A DNA stretch of 64,000 bases from Planotetraspora thailandica (GCF_016863335.1 NZ_BOOR01000034.1:104767-168766); one strand, 5' to 3'. Counted from the first letter of the stretch, positions 8,516-16,643 are shown. Made by a program: numbers and translations. The notes: a model not told the origin generated them from the sequence alone.

Positions 8516-9011
8516 CCTTCTCCCCCTCGCACTGCTCGCTGGAAGCGCGCTCCACGCCTACGGTGGCGCATGGTCGTACGACGTCGCGGATGATGCGAAG
8601 GGCGTCCAGGAAGTCGGACAGCTGCTGCGGTGTGAGCAGGCCGGTGAAATATGTCTCAATATCGTTGAGATGCTGTGGCATGACGGCTTTGAGCCGCTCC
8701 GCGCCCGCCTCGGTGAGGACGGCGTAGGAGGCTCGGCGGTCGGTGCTGCACGCCTCCCGCATGACCAGGCCCTCGCGCTCGAGCCTGTCGACGACCCTGG
8801 TGATGCCGCTGGTGGACAATGACGTCTGGGCCGCGAGGTCGCTCATGCGCAGCCTTTGCCGGGGAGATCGGGCCAGGCGGATCAACGTTTCGAAGTCGAC
8901 GTCGGACAGGCCTACTGCGGTGAAGGACTGATGGGCCTTGACGGTCAGTCCGGTCGCAACCTCTACGAGCAGGCCCATCGCGGTGAGCCGGGGGTCGTCA
9001 AAAGGGTCCAT
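8508..9011 (-). CDS. MarR family transcriptional regulator
   Basis: From the ATG at 9011 the protein has 167 residues. The winged helix is at about residues 50-115, with the recognition part LAAQTSLSTSGITRVVDRLEREGLV followed by the wing CSTDRRASYAVLTEAG. A TTG two codons upstream is an alternative start. MarR dimers usually repress adjacent genes in response to small ligands. It is divergent from the yceI-like gene, which is its most likely target. Confidence 0.88.
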   Translation of the reverse strand: MDPFDDPRLTAMGLLVEVATGLTVKAHQSFTAVGLSDVDFETLIRLARSPRQRLRMSDLAAQTSLSTSGITRVVDRLEREGLVMREACSTDRRASYAVLTEAGAERLKAVMPQHLNDIETYFTGLLTPQQLSDFLDALRIIRDVVRPCATVGVERASSEQCEGEKVS

Positions 9012-9110
9012 GTGCAAAGTCTACGCGACGATAGTTGACGCGCGGAATAATCCTCCTGTAGAAAGTTGTTCGCGCAATCATCGACGGAGCAACTACCCCA
9101 GGAGTCCACA
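9012..9110. promoter_or_regulatory. Divergent MarR/YceI promoter region
   Basis: The 99 bases between the two starts contain related half-sites: TAGTTGACGCGCG, AGTTGTTCGCGC and, inverted, GCAACTA. These are candidate MarR operator elements. The ribosome binding site CCAGGAGT lies before the yceI-like start. Confidence 0.5.
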
Positions 9111-9671
9111 ATGAGTGTCCGCGAGTGGGAAGGCCTCACCATCCCGACGGCCGGAGAGTTCGTCCTGGACAAGACCCACACGCGCGTGGGTTTTGTCGCC
9201 AAGCACATGATGGTGACCAAGGTCCGCGGTCACTTCGCCGACTTCGACGCCAAGATCGTGATCGCGGAGAACCCGCTTGACTCGACCGCCGAGGTCGTCC
9301 TCAAGAGCGGCAGCGTCGACACCGGTGTCGCCGACCGTGACGGGCACCTGAAGAGCGACGACTTCCTCGCGGCCGAGCAGCACGAGGAGATCACCTTCCG
9401 CAGCACCGGCGTGAAGGACCACGCAGGGGACGAGTTCACCCTCGTCGGCGACCTGACGATCCGCGGCGTCACCCAGGAGGTTGCGCTCAAGGTGGAGTTC
9501 GGCGGCGCCGGCACGAGCCCCTACGGCAACGAAGTCTTCGGCTTCTCCGCCGTGACCGAGATCAACCGCGAGGACTTCGGCCTCACCTGGAACGTGGCCA
9601 TCGAGGCCGGCGGCGTCCTCGTGAGCAAGAAGATCAAGATTGAGATCGAGGGCGAGGCCGTACGGGTCTGA
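9111..9671 (+). CDS. YceI family protein
   Basis: The 186-residue protein shows the YceI lipocalin-like pattern: FVLDKTHTRVGFVAKHMMVTKVRGHF, a repeated strand core with SGSVDTGVADRDGHLKS, then DLTIRGVTQEVAL and the FGLTWN and GGVLVSKKI end motifs. YceI barrels bind polyprenoid or amphiphilic molecules. No signal peptide is present, so this is a cytoplasmic member. The ATG at 9111 has a good ribosome binding site, and the gene is divergent from a MarR repressor. Confidence 0.9.
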   Translation: MSVREWEGLTIPTAGEFVLDKTHTRVGFVAKHMMVTKVRGHFADFDAKIVIAENPLDSTAEVVLKSGSVDTGVADRDGHLKSDDFLAAEQHEEITFRSTGVKDHAGDEFTLVGDLTIRGVTQEVALKVEFGGAGTSPYGNEVFGFSAVTEINREDFGLTWNVAIEAGGVLVSKKIKIEIEGEAVRV

Positions 9672-9691
9672 CCTCGGGGATCCGCGTATTC

Positions 9692-9722
9692 AGCCCTTGT
9701 CCACACCCTGTGGATAAGGGCT
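9692..9722. terminator. Hairpin terminator containing two DnaA-box sequences
   Basis: Arms of 14 bases (9692-9705 and 9709-9722) pair with one G-T wobble around a CCC loop, 20 bases behind the yceI-like gene. The left arm contains TTGTCCACA (9697-9705), the right arm TTATCCACA on the other strand (9709-9717). Both match DnaA-box consensus. Confidence 0.65.
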
Positions 9723-9910
9723 GTGTATCGTCCTGGGGAAAACCCGCGTGTCTGGCTTGCGCTGTCTCAGCCCATCTGGGCATATAGTCACCGGGCACCC
9801 GCCGCCGGACGGGTGCATGGTCGGCAGCGCCGGGACTGCCTCGTAACGAGGATTCCGCTTTGCCGCCCCACGCTTTCGCCGGTACTCTGTCCTGAGCCAC
9901 TCGGCAACCA

Positions 9911-10002
9911 GGAGGCTTCGCCTAGTCAGGTCTATGGCGCCGCACTGCTAATGCGGTTTGGGTTCGCGCCCATCGGGAGTTCAAATCTCCCAGCCTCCGC
10001 CA
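9911..10002 (+). tRNA. tRNA-Ser(GCT)
   Basis: The acceptor stem GGAGGCT pairs with AGCCTCC, followed by G and an encoded CCA (10000-10002). The anticodon stem CCGCA/TGCGG holds the loop CTGCTAA with anticodon GCT at 9947-9949. The long variable arm and T arm are present. The 3' half, from the anticodon loop onward, is the attachment site used by integrated elements downstream. Confidence 0.95.
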
Positions 10003-10013
10003 GATCAAAGCCC
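9945..10013 (+). repeat. Attachment-site core copy A (tRNA-Ser 3' half)
   Basis: This 69-base segment from the anticodon loop to just past the tRNA is repeated exactly at 11862-11930 and 14219-14287. It is the attB/attL site of a tyrosine recombinase element. Only this copy is joined to a complete tRNA. Confidence 0.9.
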
Positions 10014-10042
10014 CTTTCCCGTTGATCAGGGAAGGGGCTTTT
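10008..10042 (+). terminator. tRNA-Ser terminator
   Basis: The stem AAGCCCCTTTCCC / GGGAAGGGGCTT around a short loop, followed by TTTT, ends the tRNA transcript. Slightly shorter versions follow the other two attachment-site copies. Confidence 0.8.
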
Positions 10043-10073
10043 CTGATCTTCAAACGCGCTCTAGTTGCAGTTG

Positions 10074-10691
10074 TCACTCATCGCCCCAGAGAGCGGCCCC
10101 CATGCGCTCGCTCGCGTCCTTCACCTGGAGGGTCGCCACGTGGGTGTAGCGCTCGGTCGTGGTGACACGGGCGTGGCCGAGGATCTCTTGGACTACCCGG
10201 ATGTGGACGCCCTGCTCGACGAGGAGCGTCCCTGCCGTGTGGCGGGCGTCGTGGAGCCTGGCCTCTCTGACTCCAGCCCGCCTTAGGAGCGCTTTCCACA
10301 TCTTGTAGTCCTCGCTGCGCTCCATTGGCCGGCCCCGCCGGGTGGGGAACAGGAGATCGTGGTCCTCCCAGAGTTCGCCGGCCTCCGCGCGTTCGGCATC
10401 CTGGATCTTCCTGTGTTCACGGAGGACGGGCAGCAATTCGGAAGGGCACTGGAGGGTCAGCCTGCTGCGGCCTTTGCGTTGCCGGAAGATGATGCCGTCG
10501 TCCGTGCGCCTTGGGCAGCGGTCCGCGTGGCCGGTGCAGTCCTTCGGGCACGTCCGGGTCGGGCAGACATGCCCGCGTTTCTTGCAGTCGTGCGGACAGT
10601 CGGGGTCGTGCTTGTGGTCTTTGCACCGCGGCTTACACGGGAACCGGTGCCACTCCGCGCCGCACCCGTGAGGGTTGTCGCAGCGTTGCAT
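10074..10691 (-). pseudogene. Tyrosine integrase, C-terminal part with Cys/His-rich insert
   Basis: The 205-residue frame carries the end of an actinobacterial tyrosine recombinase. A Cys/His-rich insert occupies residues 1-60 (many CxxxC and CPxxC steps), and the catalytic domain follows with HDARHTAGTLLVEQG, the LGHARVTTTERYTHV motif and its catalytic tyrosine. Box I (the first catalytic arginine) and the whole arm- and core-binding N-terminus are missing. An in-frame TGA lies only six codons upstream of the ATG. It sits directly beside tRNA-Ser, in the usual position and orientation for an integrase. It is probably the truncated integrase of the first element. Confidence 0.8.
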
Positions 10692-10787
10692 GCTGTCCAG
10701 GAGCGTTCAGGGAAGACAGCACACAGCCACTGACCTGCATTGAACCGTGACCCCGCCCTTGGTGGGGCCACGGTGGCGCGATTGTGG

Positions 10788-11372
10788 TTAAGCCTTGATT
10801 GGTGCGGCCGCCCTGGCGGCCAGTTCGATCTTCGCGCAGTAGGCTGCACGGGCTTCCTTGTCGATCTGCTTCTCGTGTTCGGCGCGCAACCCGGTCCGGC
10901 CGTCGAGGCCCTCGCGCAGGATATCGGCGTGCCCGGCGTGCCGGATGGACTCGCCGAGGACATGGACCATGATGGCGAACAGGTTTGTGTCGGCATAAGG
11001 CTCCGGCCACCACGGCACGTGGCCGGGGGCGTCGAGGGGAAGCTCGTTGATCGTCGCGTCCGAGTGTTCCCACGTGCGCCGATAGAACCCGATGATCTGA
11101 TCGCGGGTCTCGTCCGCGGTCGCCCACAGATCGCTGCCGTTGGAGTCCTGCCACCGGGGCAGCGGTTCCGGGGAAGGGCGGTCGAAGACCTCGCCGAAGT
11201 ACCTGGCCTCGACGCTGGCCACGTGTTTGACCAGGCCGAGGAGGTTGGTCCCGGTCGCTGTCAAAGGTCGGCGGGCGTCGTATTCGGACAAGCCGTCGAG
11301 TTTCCAGAGCAGCGCCTTGCGGTCCCGCCGCAGTCTCCCGTGCAGGTTGTCTTTCGCGAAATCGTCGATCAT
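10788..11372 (-). CDS. DinB family protein (DUF664 type)
   Basis: This 194-residue helical protein has the DinB/DUF664 pattern: an N-terminal LLWKLDGLSEYDARRPLTATGTNLLGLVKHVASVEARYF segment with the first histidine, a central WWPEPYADTNLF, and VHVLGESIRHAGHADILRE with two more histidines. The three-histidine site binds a divalent metal in this family, which includes thiol-dependent transferases and isomerases. It is cargo of the first tRNA-Ser element. Confidence 0.85.
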   Translation of the reverse strand: MIDDFAKDNLHGRLRRDRKALLWKLDGLSEYDARRPLTATGTNLLGLVKHVASVEARYFGEVFDRPSPEPLPRWQDSNGSDLWATADETRDQIIGFYRRTWEHSDATINELPLDAPGHVPWWPEPYADTNLFAIMVHVLGESIRHAGHADILREGLDGRTGLRAEHEKQIDKEARAAYCAKIELAARAAAPIKA

Positions 11373-11851
11373 GGGTCACGATTCTGTCAGGCTGCGCCGG
11401 TGGGCTCAGGTTGCGAGCTGCCTGGCGTCGGCTCCGCCAACTATCGCTCACAGCCACACTGCTTGCCGAGGTCCTCGCAGCGATCGTCGCAGAGGACGGG
11501 ATCACGCTCCCCGCGCTGCCGGAGATTCGTGATCAGTGAAGATCACTGCCCGGACTTAGGGTCCCGCAGGGCAGGAGGCCCAGGGTTTCGGGGTGTTAGG
11601 ACCTCTTAGGCGCGTCTTTCATGATCCGGAATATGCGCGGAACGATCTATGGGAGCGGCGCCCTGCCGTCTGGCTGCGCCGCAGGTCAGGGGTCGTAGCG
11701 AACTGGAACGGGCGACTCCCTGTAAAACCGTCGGCAGTTGAGGGACGGCATGCGATGGGTTGCAGTTTGGGTTGCAGTTCACCGCCGTCCCAGGCCGTTC
11801 CAGGGGGCTCACAACGTGGCGTTGGTCCAGGTGGGACTGGTCGGGACGGTC
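11373..11851. other. Element A right part: gene fragment and attP-type arm
   Basis: A frame ending at 11539 reads LRQLSLTATLLAEVLAAIVA then EDGITLPALPEIRDQ and looks like the tail of a lost gene, with no start. The second half has two GTTGCAGTT motifs (11759 and 11771) and about 90 bases that are also found before attachment copy C. This is the left arm of the element's attachment site. Confidence 0.5.
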
Positions 11852-11861
11852 ATGATCCGAG

Positions 11862-11930
11862 CTGCTAATGCGGTTTGGGTTCGCGCCCATCGGGAGTTCA
11901 AATCTCCCAGCCTCCGCCAGATCAAAGCCC
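11862..11930 (+). repeat. Attachment-site core copy B
   Basis: Exact 69-base copy of the tRNA-Ser 3' half without the 5' half, so no functional tRNA. It is embedded in a 117-base segment (11852-11968) that is identical to 14209-14325, including a tRNA-type terminator. It marks the junction of two tandemly integrated elements. Confidence 0.9.
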
Positions 11931-12233
11931 TTTCCCGATCAGGGAAGGGGCTTTTCTGATCTTCAAAGGCGCTCCAGTTGCAGTTGCCAGGCGTCGCGCA
12001 TCCTTGCCGAGCTGGTCATCCGCGCTGAGACATCTCAGGAGGAGCAGGCGAGCCGACCACGGCTGAGCGCGGTGTGTGCAGCCTGCCAGTCGATGACGGC
12101 GAGCATCAGGCTTTGTCGGTCAGAGTGCGGATTGCGGCCTTGTCACTGCCGAGCAGGCTCGTCCGGCTTGGAAGGTGTGCGCGGGGTTGGGTGGCCTGCG
12201 TCCTGGTCCTGCCGGTCGGTGGACAACCGTTTA

Positions 12234-12252
12234 TGTACCTCCAGGTCAAGAA
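12234..12252. promoter_or_regulatory. Candidate TetR operator, copy 1
   Basis: TGTACCTCCAGGTCAAGAA lies 19 bases before the tetR-like start and includes the palindrome ACCT-CC-AGGT. A near copy precedes the SDR gene at 12898-12916, differing at two positions. Confidence 0.55.
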
Positions 12253-12270
12253 TATGGTAGCGTCGTCCAT

Positions 12271-12849
12271 ATGGGAAGGCCCAAGCAGTTCGATCCGGAT
12301 GTGGCCGTCGAGCAGGCCATGGAGGTGTTCTGGCGCAAGGGGTACAGCGCCACCACACCACAGGACCTCGTGGACGCGCTCGGCATCGGCAAGGGCAGTC
12401 TCTACCATGCCTTCGGCAGTAAGCATCGCCTGTTCCAGGCCGCGCTGGAGCGCTATCGCGACAGCCAGGTGGTGGACGTCGTTGCCATGCTGGAGAAGCC
12501 AGGTCCGGCGAAGGACCGGCTGCGCCGGGTGCTGACCTGCCTGGCGGAGATGGACCTGGCGGACCCGGATCGCCGGGGCTGCCTGGCGGTGAACACCGCC
12601 GCCGAGCTCAGCAAGTCGGACGAGAGTGCCGTCGGTTTGGTTCGCCGCATGTTCGACCAGACCGAGGAGGCGTTCCGCGCCGTGATCGAGGAGGGGCAGC
12701 GTGCGGGCGAGATCGGCCCAGAACGTGACGCCCGGGCGATCGGGAGCCTGCTGCTGAACACCGTCGTGGGGTTGCGCTTGCTCGCCAGGGTCGCCGACGG
12801 GCCGGAGCGCCTCTCCCGCGTGATCGACGCGGTGATCGACTCTCTCTGA
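12271..12849 (+). CDS. TetR family transcriptional regulator
   Basis: From the ATG at 12271 the protein has 192 residues. The N-terminal DNA-binding domain (about 8-55) has VEQAMEVFWRKGYSATTPQD and LGIGKGSLYHAFGSK, and the C-terminal helical domain follows. The gene precedes the SDR gene at a distance of 79 bases, and both upstream regions share an operator-like sequence. It therefore probably represses itself and the reductase. It is cargo of the second tRNA-Ser element. Confidence 0.9.
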   Translation: MGRPKQFDPDVAVEQAMEVFWRKGYSATTPQDLVDALGIGKGSLYHAFGSKHRLFQAALERYRDSQVVDVVAMLEKPGPAKDRLRRVLTCLAEMDLADPDRRGCLAVNTAAELSKSDESAVGLVRRMFDQTEEAFRAVIEEGQRAGEIGPERDARAIGSLLLNTVVGLRLLARVADGPERLSRVIDAVIDSL

Positions 12850-12897
12850 ATACTTGGCCGTCCCGTGCGCGGGAGGGGTCGACCCATGCCCGAATTT

Positions 12898-12916
12898 TGT
12901 ACCTACAGTTCAAGAA
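12898..12916. promoter_or_regulatory. Candidate TetR operator, copy 2
   Basis: TGTACCTACAGTTCAAGAA precedes the SDR start at 12929 and repeats the sequence upstream of the TetR gene. Confidence 0.5.
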
Positions 12917-12928
12917 AAAGGTGTGATC

Positions 12929-13705
12929 ATGCAGCTCAACCTCGACTCCAAGACGGCCGTCGTCACCGGCGCCAGCCGCGGCATCGGACTGGCCACCGTT
13001 CAAACCTTGATCAGTGAGGGGGTGCGGGTCGTCGGTGCCGCCCGCACCATCACGCCGGAACTCAAGGACAGCGGAGCCGTCCCGGTCGCGGCAGACCTCG
13101 CCACCGCCGAAGGGGTCACCGCCCTCATCGACACCGCCCTCGCCGAACTGGGCGGCATCGACCTGCTCGTGAACAACGTCGGAGGCGTGGACGAGCCCCT
13201 CCGCTTCCTCGAAGCCGACGATGAGCAGTGGACTGCTGTCTTCGACCTCAACCTCTTCAGCACGGTCCGCGCCACCCGGGCCGCCCTGCCCAGCCTGATC
13301 GAGCGAAGGGGGTCGGTGGTGAACGTCTCGTCCATCAACTCCAGGCTTCCTGCCGCGGGCCCTGTCGTCTTCAGCGCGGCCAAGGCGGCCCTGGCCGCGC
13401 TCGGCAAGTCCCTCGCCGAGGAGTTCGGCCCCCAGGGCGTGCGGGTCAACACCGTCTCACCCGGCGTCGTTCGTACCGCCATCTGGGAGGACCCGCACGG
13501 GTTCGGCGGCAAGGTGGCCGCGAGCGCCGGAGCGGAGCACGCCGCGTTCCTCCCGCAGATCCCCCAAGCGTTCAGCATCACCACCGGTCGGATCACCGAG
13601 CCCCAGGAGGTGGCCGCCCTGATCGCCTTCCTTCTCTCCGACATCGCCGGCAACATCACGGGCGCCGACTACGTCATCGACGGCGGCACCATCAAGGCGA
13701 TCTGA
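12929..13705 (+). CDS. SDR family oxidoreductase with Phe in place of catalytic Tyr
   Basis: This 258-residue short-chain dehydrogenase/reductase has the cofactor motif TGASRGIG (residues 12-19), DLLVNNVGG and the serine strand VVNVSSINS. The YxxxK catalytic position reads FSAAK, with the Phe codon TTC at 13370-13372. The C-terminus ends with NITGADYVIDGGTIK as usual for the family. Loss of the tyrosine would strongly impair ordinary dehydrogenase chemistry, so the protein may be inactive or have another role. It follows a TetR regulator and shares an operator-like site with it. Confidence 0.88.
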   Translation: MQLNLDSKTAVVTGASRGIGLATVQTLISEGVRVVGAARTITPELKDSGAVPVAADLATAEGVTALIDTALAELGGIDLLVNNVGGVDEPLRFLEADDEQWTAVFDLNLFSTVRATRAALPSLIERRGSVVNVSSINSRLPAAGPVVFSAAKAALAALGKSLAEEFGPQGVRVNTVSPGVVRTAIWEDPHGFGGKVAASAGAEHAAFLPQIPQAFSITTGRITEPQEVAALIAFLLSDIAGNITGADYVIDGGTIKAI

Positions 13706-13787
13706 CACCTCGTCGCCACTACCGCAGGTCCGTGGCCGCGAGCGAGGAGACGGGCCTACGTCGCAGTGTGCGACCGACAGTGATCGT

Positions 13788-13952
13788 TTACGCCTGGGTC
13801 GTGGTGTGCTTGAGGCGTTCGTAGGGAGTCTGGCCGCCGAGGCCGCCGTGGGGCCGATGGCAGTTGTAGTAGTCCTCCCATTTTCGGAGTTGGTCGTTGA
13901 AGACCTCGGCGTCGTCGATGATGACGCCTTCCAGCATCCGGTAGAACTCTTC
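13788..13952 (-). pseudogene. Transposase C-terminal remnant (IS481/IS3-type integrase core)
   Basis: The frame reads EEFYRMLEGVIIDDAEVFND, then LRKWEDYYNCHRPHGGLGG and TPYERLK to a stop. This is the end of a DDE transposase with an rve core. Everything upstream of EEFYR departs from the family, so only the last 55 codons remain. Confidence 0.75.
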
Positions 13953-14218
13953 GCCGTAGGTGGCTGAGGTGTAGCCCCGCGCATCCCTTCTGCCATCGAC
14001 CCCGACGAAGCCAGCAGACCGGATCCTCCGGCTCAAGCCCGTCTGTGTCCATTGGTATCCAATGGCCGAGGAACCGCGGCTGGCTGACATACACGCAGAT
14101 CATGAGCCTGCTCTAGTTGCAGTTTTAGTTGCAGTTCTGCGTCGTGCCAGGCCGTTCAATGAGGGCCGCCGAGCCGTGTTGGTCCAGGTTGGACTGATCG
14201 GGACGACAATGATCCGAG

Positions 14219-14287
14219 CTGCTAATGCGGTTTGGGTTCGCGCCCATCGGGAGTTCAAATCTCCCAGCCTCCGCCAGATCAAAGCCC
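14219..14287 (+). repeat. Attachment-site core copy C
   Basis: Third exact 69-base copy of the tRNA-Ser 3' half, again without a 5' half. It is preceded by two GTTGCAGTT motifs (14116 and 14128) and followed by one (14334), in the same layout as copy B. Confidence 0.9.
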
Positions 14288-14350
14288 TTTCCCGATCAGG
14301 GAAGGGGCTTTTCTGATCTTCAAAGCCGCTCTCGTTGCAGTTGCCGGGCG

Positions 14351-14434
14351 TTGCCCCAGAGAGCGGCCCCTATCCGCTCGCTCGCGTCCTTCACCTGAAG
14401 GCTCGCCAGTGGGTAGAGCGCTCGGTCGTGGTCG
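14351..14434 (-). pseudogene. Integrase C-terminal scar
   Basis: About 84 bases match the segment at 10080-10165 of the integrase beside tRNA-Ser, including its GCGCTCGCTCGCGTCCTTCA stretch apart from small changes. The match covers the last residues of the protein and then ends abruptly. Confidence 0.75.
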
Positions 14435-14835
14435 CCGCACGGCCCGCCGCCCGCCCGCCGTCCGGGCGTGCGGCGTGGACGCCGGTCGCGGCTGGCGGCG
14501 GGAACACGGGCCGCCGGCCGTTCACAGCCTCCACCGCGCCAATGCGCCGTCTCCCACTCTGGGCACGCCTGCCGGACTACTCCCGGCGTCGTAGAGCGAC
14601 CCGGCAGTTGATCCCCATGTGGTAGCGCGGAAGACGCCCGCAGTTGGACGCACCTGCCGACTGGCTGGACGACGATGGGGACGACATGAAACCGGTGGTG
14701 AATTACCCAGCTTGGATCATCTAGTTCGAGATCCAGGCCGTCCTCCAGAAGCGACTCGACCCGGACGGGCTACCGCACACCCGAGCCAAATCTCCCGCTG
14801 TGCGCAGCGACCGCCTGACCCTGAGGTGAAGCCAC
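14435..14835. other. Gene-free stretch after integrase scar
   Basis: The 400 bases after the integrase scar hold only low-complexity frames. No gene, tRNA or further attachment copy was seen. Confidence 0.4.
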
Positions 14836-15318
14836 ATGTCAACAGCCCAGGCAACAAGCAACAAGGCGACGTTCAGCCGCTTCCATGACGCCATCAACAG
14901 TGGCGATGCGGAGGTCATCTCAAAGACCATCGACGAGGTCGTTGAGCCGGGCGTGCTGTTCCACACGCCAGTGCCGATTGATGCGACGGGGCCGCAGGCA
15001 CTCAAGTACGTGTGGGAGGCGCTCCTTCGCGCGTTCCCCGACATTCAGGTTGCGGTCGAGGATGTGATCACGGAAGGGGACAAGGTCGTCTGCCGGAACA
15101 CAGTTACCGGGACGCACCAGGGCGAGTACAGGGGTCTCCCACCGACCGGCAAATCCGTCGCGTACCACGAGATCTTCATCTTCCGCTTCGCAGGCGGCCG
15201 AATCGTTGAGATCTGGGGGGTCGTCGACGTCGCCTCGCAGATGCGTCAACTGGGCGTGATTCCCGGAGGCTTTCATGACCACAGCAATGGAGAGCCTGGT
15301 GGCGGCAAATCGGAATGA
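14836..15318 (+). CDS. SnoaL-like ester cyclase family protein
   Basis: The 160-residue protein has the SnoaL/NTF2-like pattern: FSRFHDAINSGDAEVI, FHTPVPIDATGPQAL, then AFPDIQVAVEDVITEGDKVVCRNTVTGTHQGEYRGLPPTGK and a conserved end with GGRIVEIWGVVD. The family binds hydrophobic small molecules and includes polyketide cyclases; many members have unknown substrates. It is followed 96 bases later by a DoxX-like gene on the same strand. Confidence 0.85.
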   Translation: MSTAQATSNKATFSRFHDAINSGDAEVISKTIDEVVEPGVLFHTPVPIDATGPQALKYVWEALLRAFPDIQVAVEDVITEGDKVVCRNTVTGTHQGEYRGLPPTGKSVAYHEIFIFRFAGGRIVEIWGVVDVASQMRQLGVIPGGFHDHSNGEPGGGKSE

Positions 15319-15414
15319 CTTCTTAGAAACCGACATCAATGAGCCTTTGAATAAGCCTCTTTGTGTCGTCGTACTGCTGAGACCAACACCGATGACCGCA
15401 GGAGAGACCCCTCG

Positions 15415-15783
15415 ATGAATGTGTTCTTGTGGATCGTGCAGGCGATCCTGGCCGCCCTGTTCGCCATGTCCGGCCTGGTGAAATTCCAGCCGAAGGACAA
15501 GCTGACCGGCAGATATCCATGGATGCAGGACTTCTCCCAGGCGACTGTGCGGTTCATCGGTGTGATGGAGTTGCTCGGCGCAATCGGGCTGATCGTACCG
15601 GCAGCGACCGGGATCGCAGCCGTCCTGACGCCGATCGCCGCGACCGGGCTGGCCGTCATGATGGTCTTGGCGGCGGCCACGCACATCCGCCGCAAAGAGC
15701 CGTCCGGAGTGGCGGTCAGCGTCATCCTGTTCGTGCTCACCGCGCTCCTCGCCTGGGGTCGATTCGGCCCCTACGGCTGGTGA
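15415..15783 (+). CDS. DoxX family membrane protein
   Basis: The protein has 122 residues and four hydrophobic helices (about 2-22, 45-68, 70-90, 98-115). A GLVKF motif follows helix 1 and FIGVMELLGAIGLI opens helix 2, as in DoxX-like proteins. A good AGGAGA site precedes the ATG at 15415. DoxX proteins are linked to redox homeostasis at the membrane. The gene probably shares a transcript with the SnoaL-like gene. Confidence 0.85.
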   Translation: MNVFLWIVQAILAALFAMSGLVKFQPKDKLTGRYPWMQDFSQATVRFIGVMELLGAIGLIVPAATGIAAVLTPIAATGLAVMMVLAAATHIRRKEPSGVAVSVILFVLTALLAWGRFGPYGW

Positions 15784-15827
15784 CCGCCCAAGGTGCGCAC
15801 TACGCCCTTACAGGCGGACCGCCGAAC

Positions 15828-15890
15828 TCTTCTTGCTCTCGGAGGATCGGCAGCAGTTCCGGCGGGGATTGGAGGGCGAGCCTCGCTTCG
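15828..15890 (-). pseudogene. Integrase internal scar
   Basis: About 60 bases resemble 10402-10465 of the integrase; translated on the minus strand they give LALQSPPELLPILRE, against LTLQCPSELLPVLRE there. The fragment ends at the stop of the TetR gene. Confidence 0.65.
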
Positions 15891-16643
15891 CTAGTACCCC
15901 TGCCGTTCGGTCCTGCGCTCGATGAATGCGGCGACGCCGTCCAGGAACAGGCCCAGCCCGAACTCCCCCTCGACCTCCTCGTCGTAGCGGACCTCGCCCT
16001 CGAAGATGCCGGCCGCGATCACCTTGCTCAGCGCGGGAAACCGCTGCGCGTCCACCACCTGCGTGAGCGCCATGCCGTACTGGCGGCTGAAGGCCTCAGG
16101 GTTCTCCACGTAGCCCTTGGACAGTTCGGTGCTCAGCCGGAGCTCGCCGTGCACGAAGGTCAACAGGCCCATCACGACGCCGACCTTGTCCTCCTCGTCG
16201 AGACCGGTGTCGCCCAACGCGCGAAGCGCGCGGTCGAACCACCAGAGGTTGTTGGGTCCCACCGGCGGCCCGCTGATCGGGATCTGCGCGGTCCACGGGT
16301 GCCGTCGCAGCATCTTCAGCAAGCCCTGCGCCCACAGCGTCAGCCCGGTCCGCCAGTCCTGGCCGTCCGGCAGGTTCGGTGGTCCGTCCAGGGCCGCGTC
16401 CGACATCAGCAGGAGCAGTTCGTCCTTGCTCTTCACGTAGCGGTACAGCGCCATCGTGGAGTTGCCGAGTTGGGCGGCGACCCTGGCCATCGATACCGCG
16501 GCCAGTCCTTCCGCGTCCGCCACCTCGACCGCGGCCCGCGTGATGTCGGCGACCGTGAGGGACGGTTTGCGCCCCCGCCGGACAGTCTCGCGCAACCCCC
16601 AGAGCAGGGTCACCTCGTCGGGCAGTTCGATCTCGTCGGCCAT
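15891..16643 (-). CDS. TetR family regulator with TetR_C ligand domain
   Basis: This 250-residue protein has a DNA-binding domain at about residues 28-75 (LTVADITRAAVEVADAEGLA, AQLGNSTMALYRYVKSKDEL). A large C-terminal ligand domain resembles the tetracycline-repressor class, including a WAQGLLKMLRRHPW segment. The gene is divergent from the DrrAB-type exporter, with a perfect palindrome between them, and probably controls it. Confidence 0.9.
   Translation of the reverse strand: MADEIELPDEVTLLWGLRETVRRGRKPSLTVADITRAAVEVADAEGLAAVSMARVAAQLGNSTMALYRYVKSKDELLLLMSDAALDGPPNLPDGQDWRTGLTLWAQGLLKMLRRHPWTAQIPISGPPVGPNNLWWFDRALRALGDTGLDEEDKVGVVMGLLTFVHGELRLSTELSKGYVENPEAFSRQYGMALTQVVDAQRFPALSKVIAAGIFEGEVRYDEEVEGEFGLGLFLDGVAAFIERRTERQGY

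Noticed and set aside
11373..11539. Possible small gene ending EDGITLPALPEIRDQ
   Set aside because: No start codon with ribosome binding site or family is visible; treated as a fragment.
9945..14287. Copies B and C as separate tRNA genes
   Set aside because: Each lacks the 5' half (acceptor 5' strand, D arm and anticodon 5' stem), so they cannot fold as tRNA.
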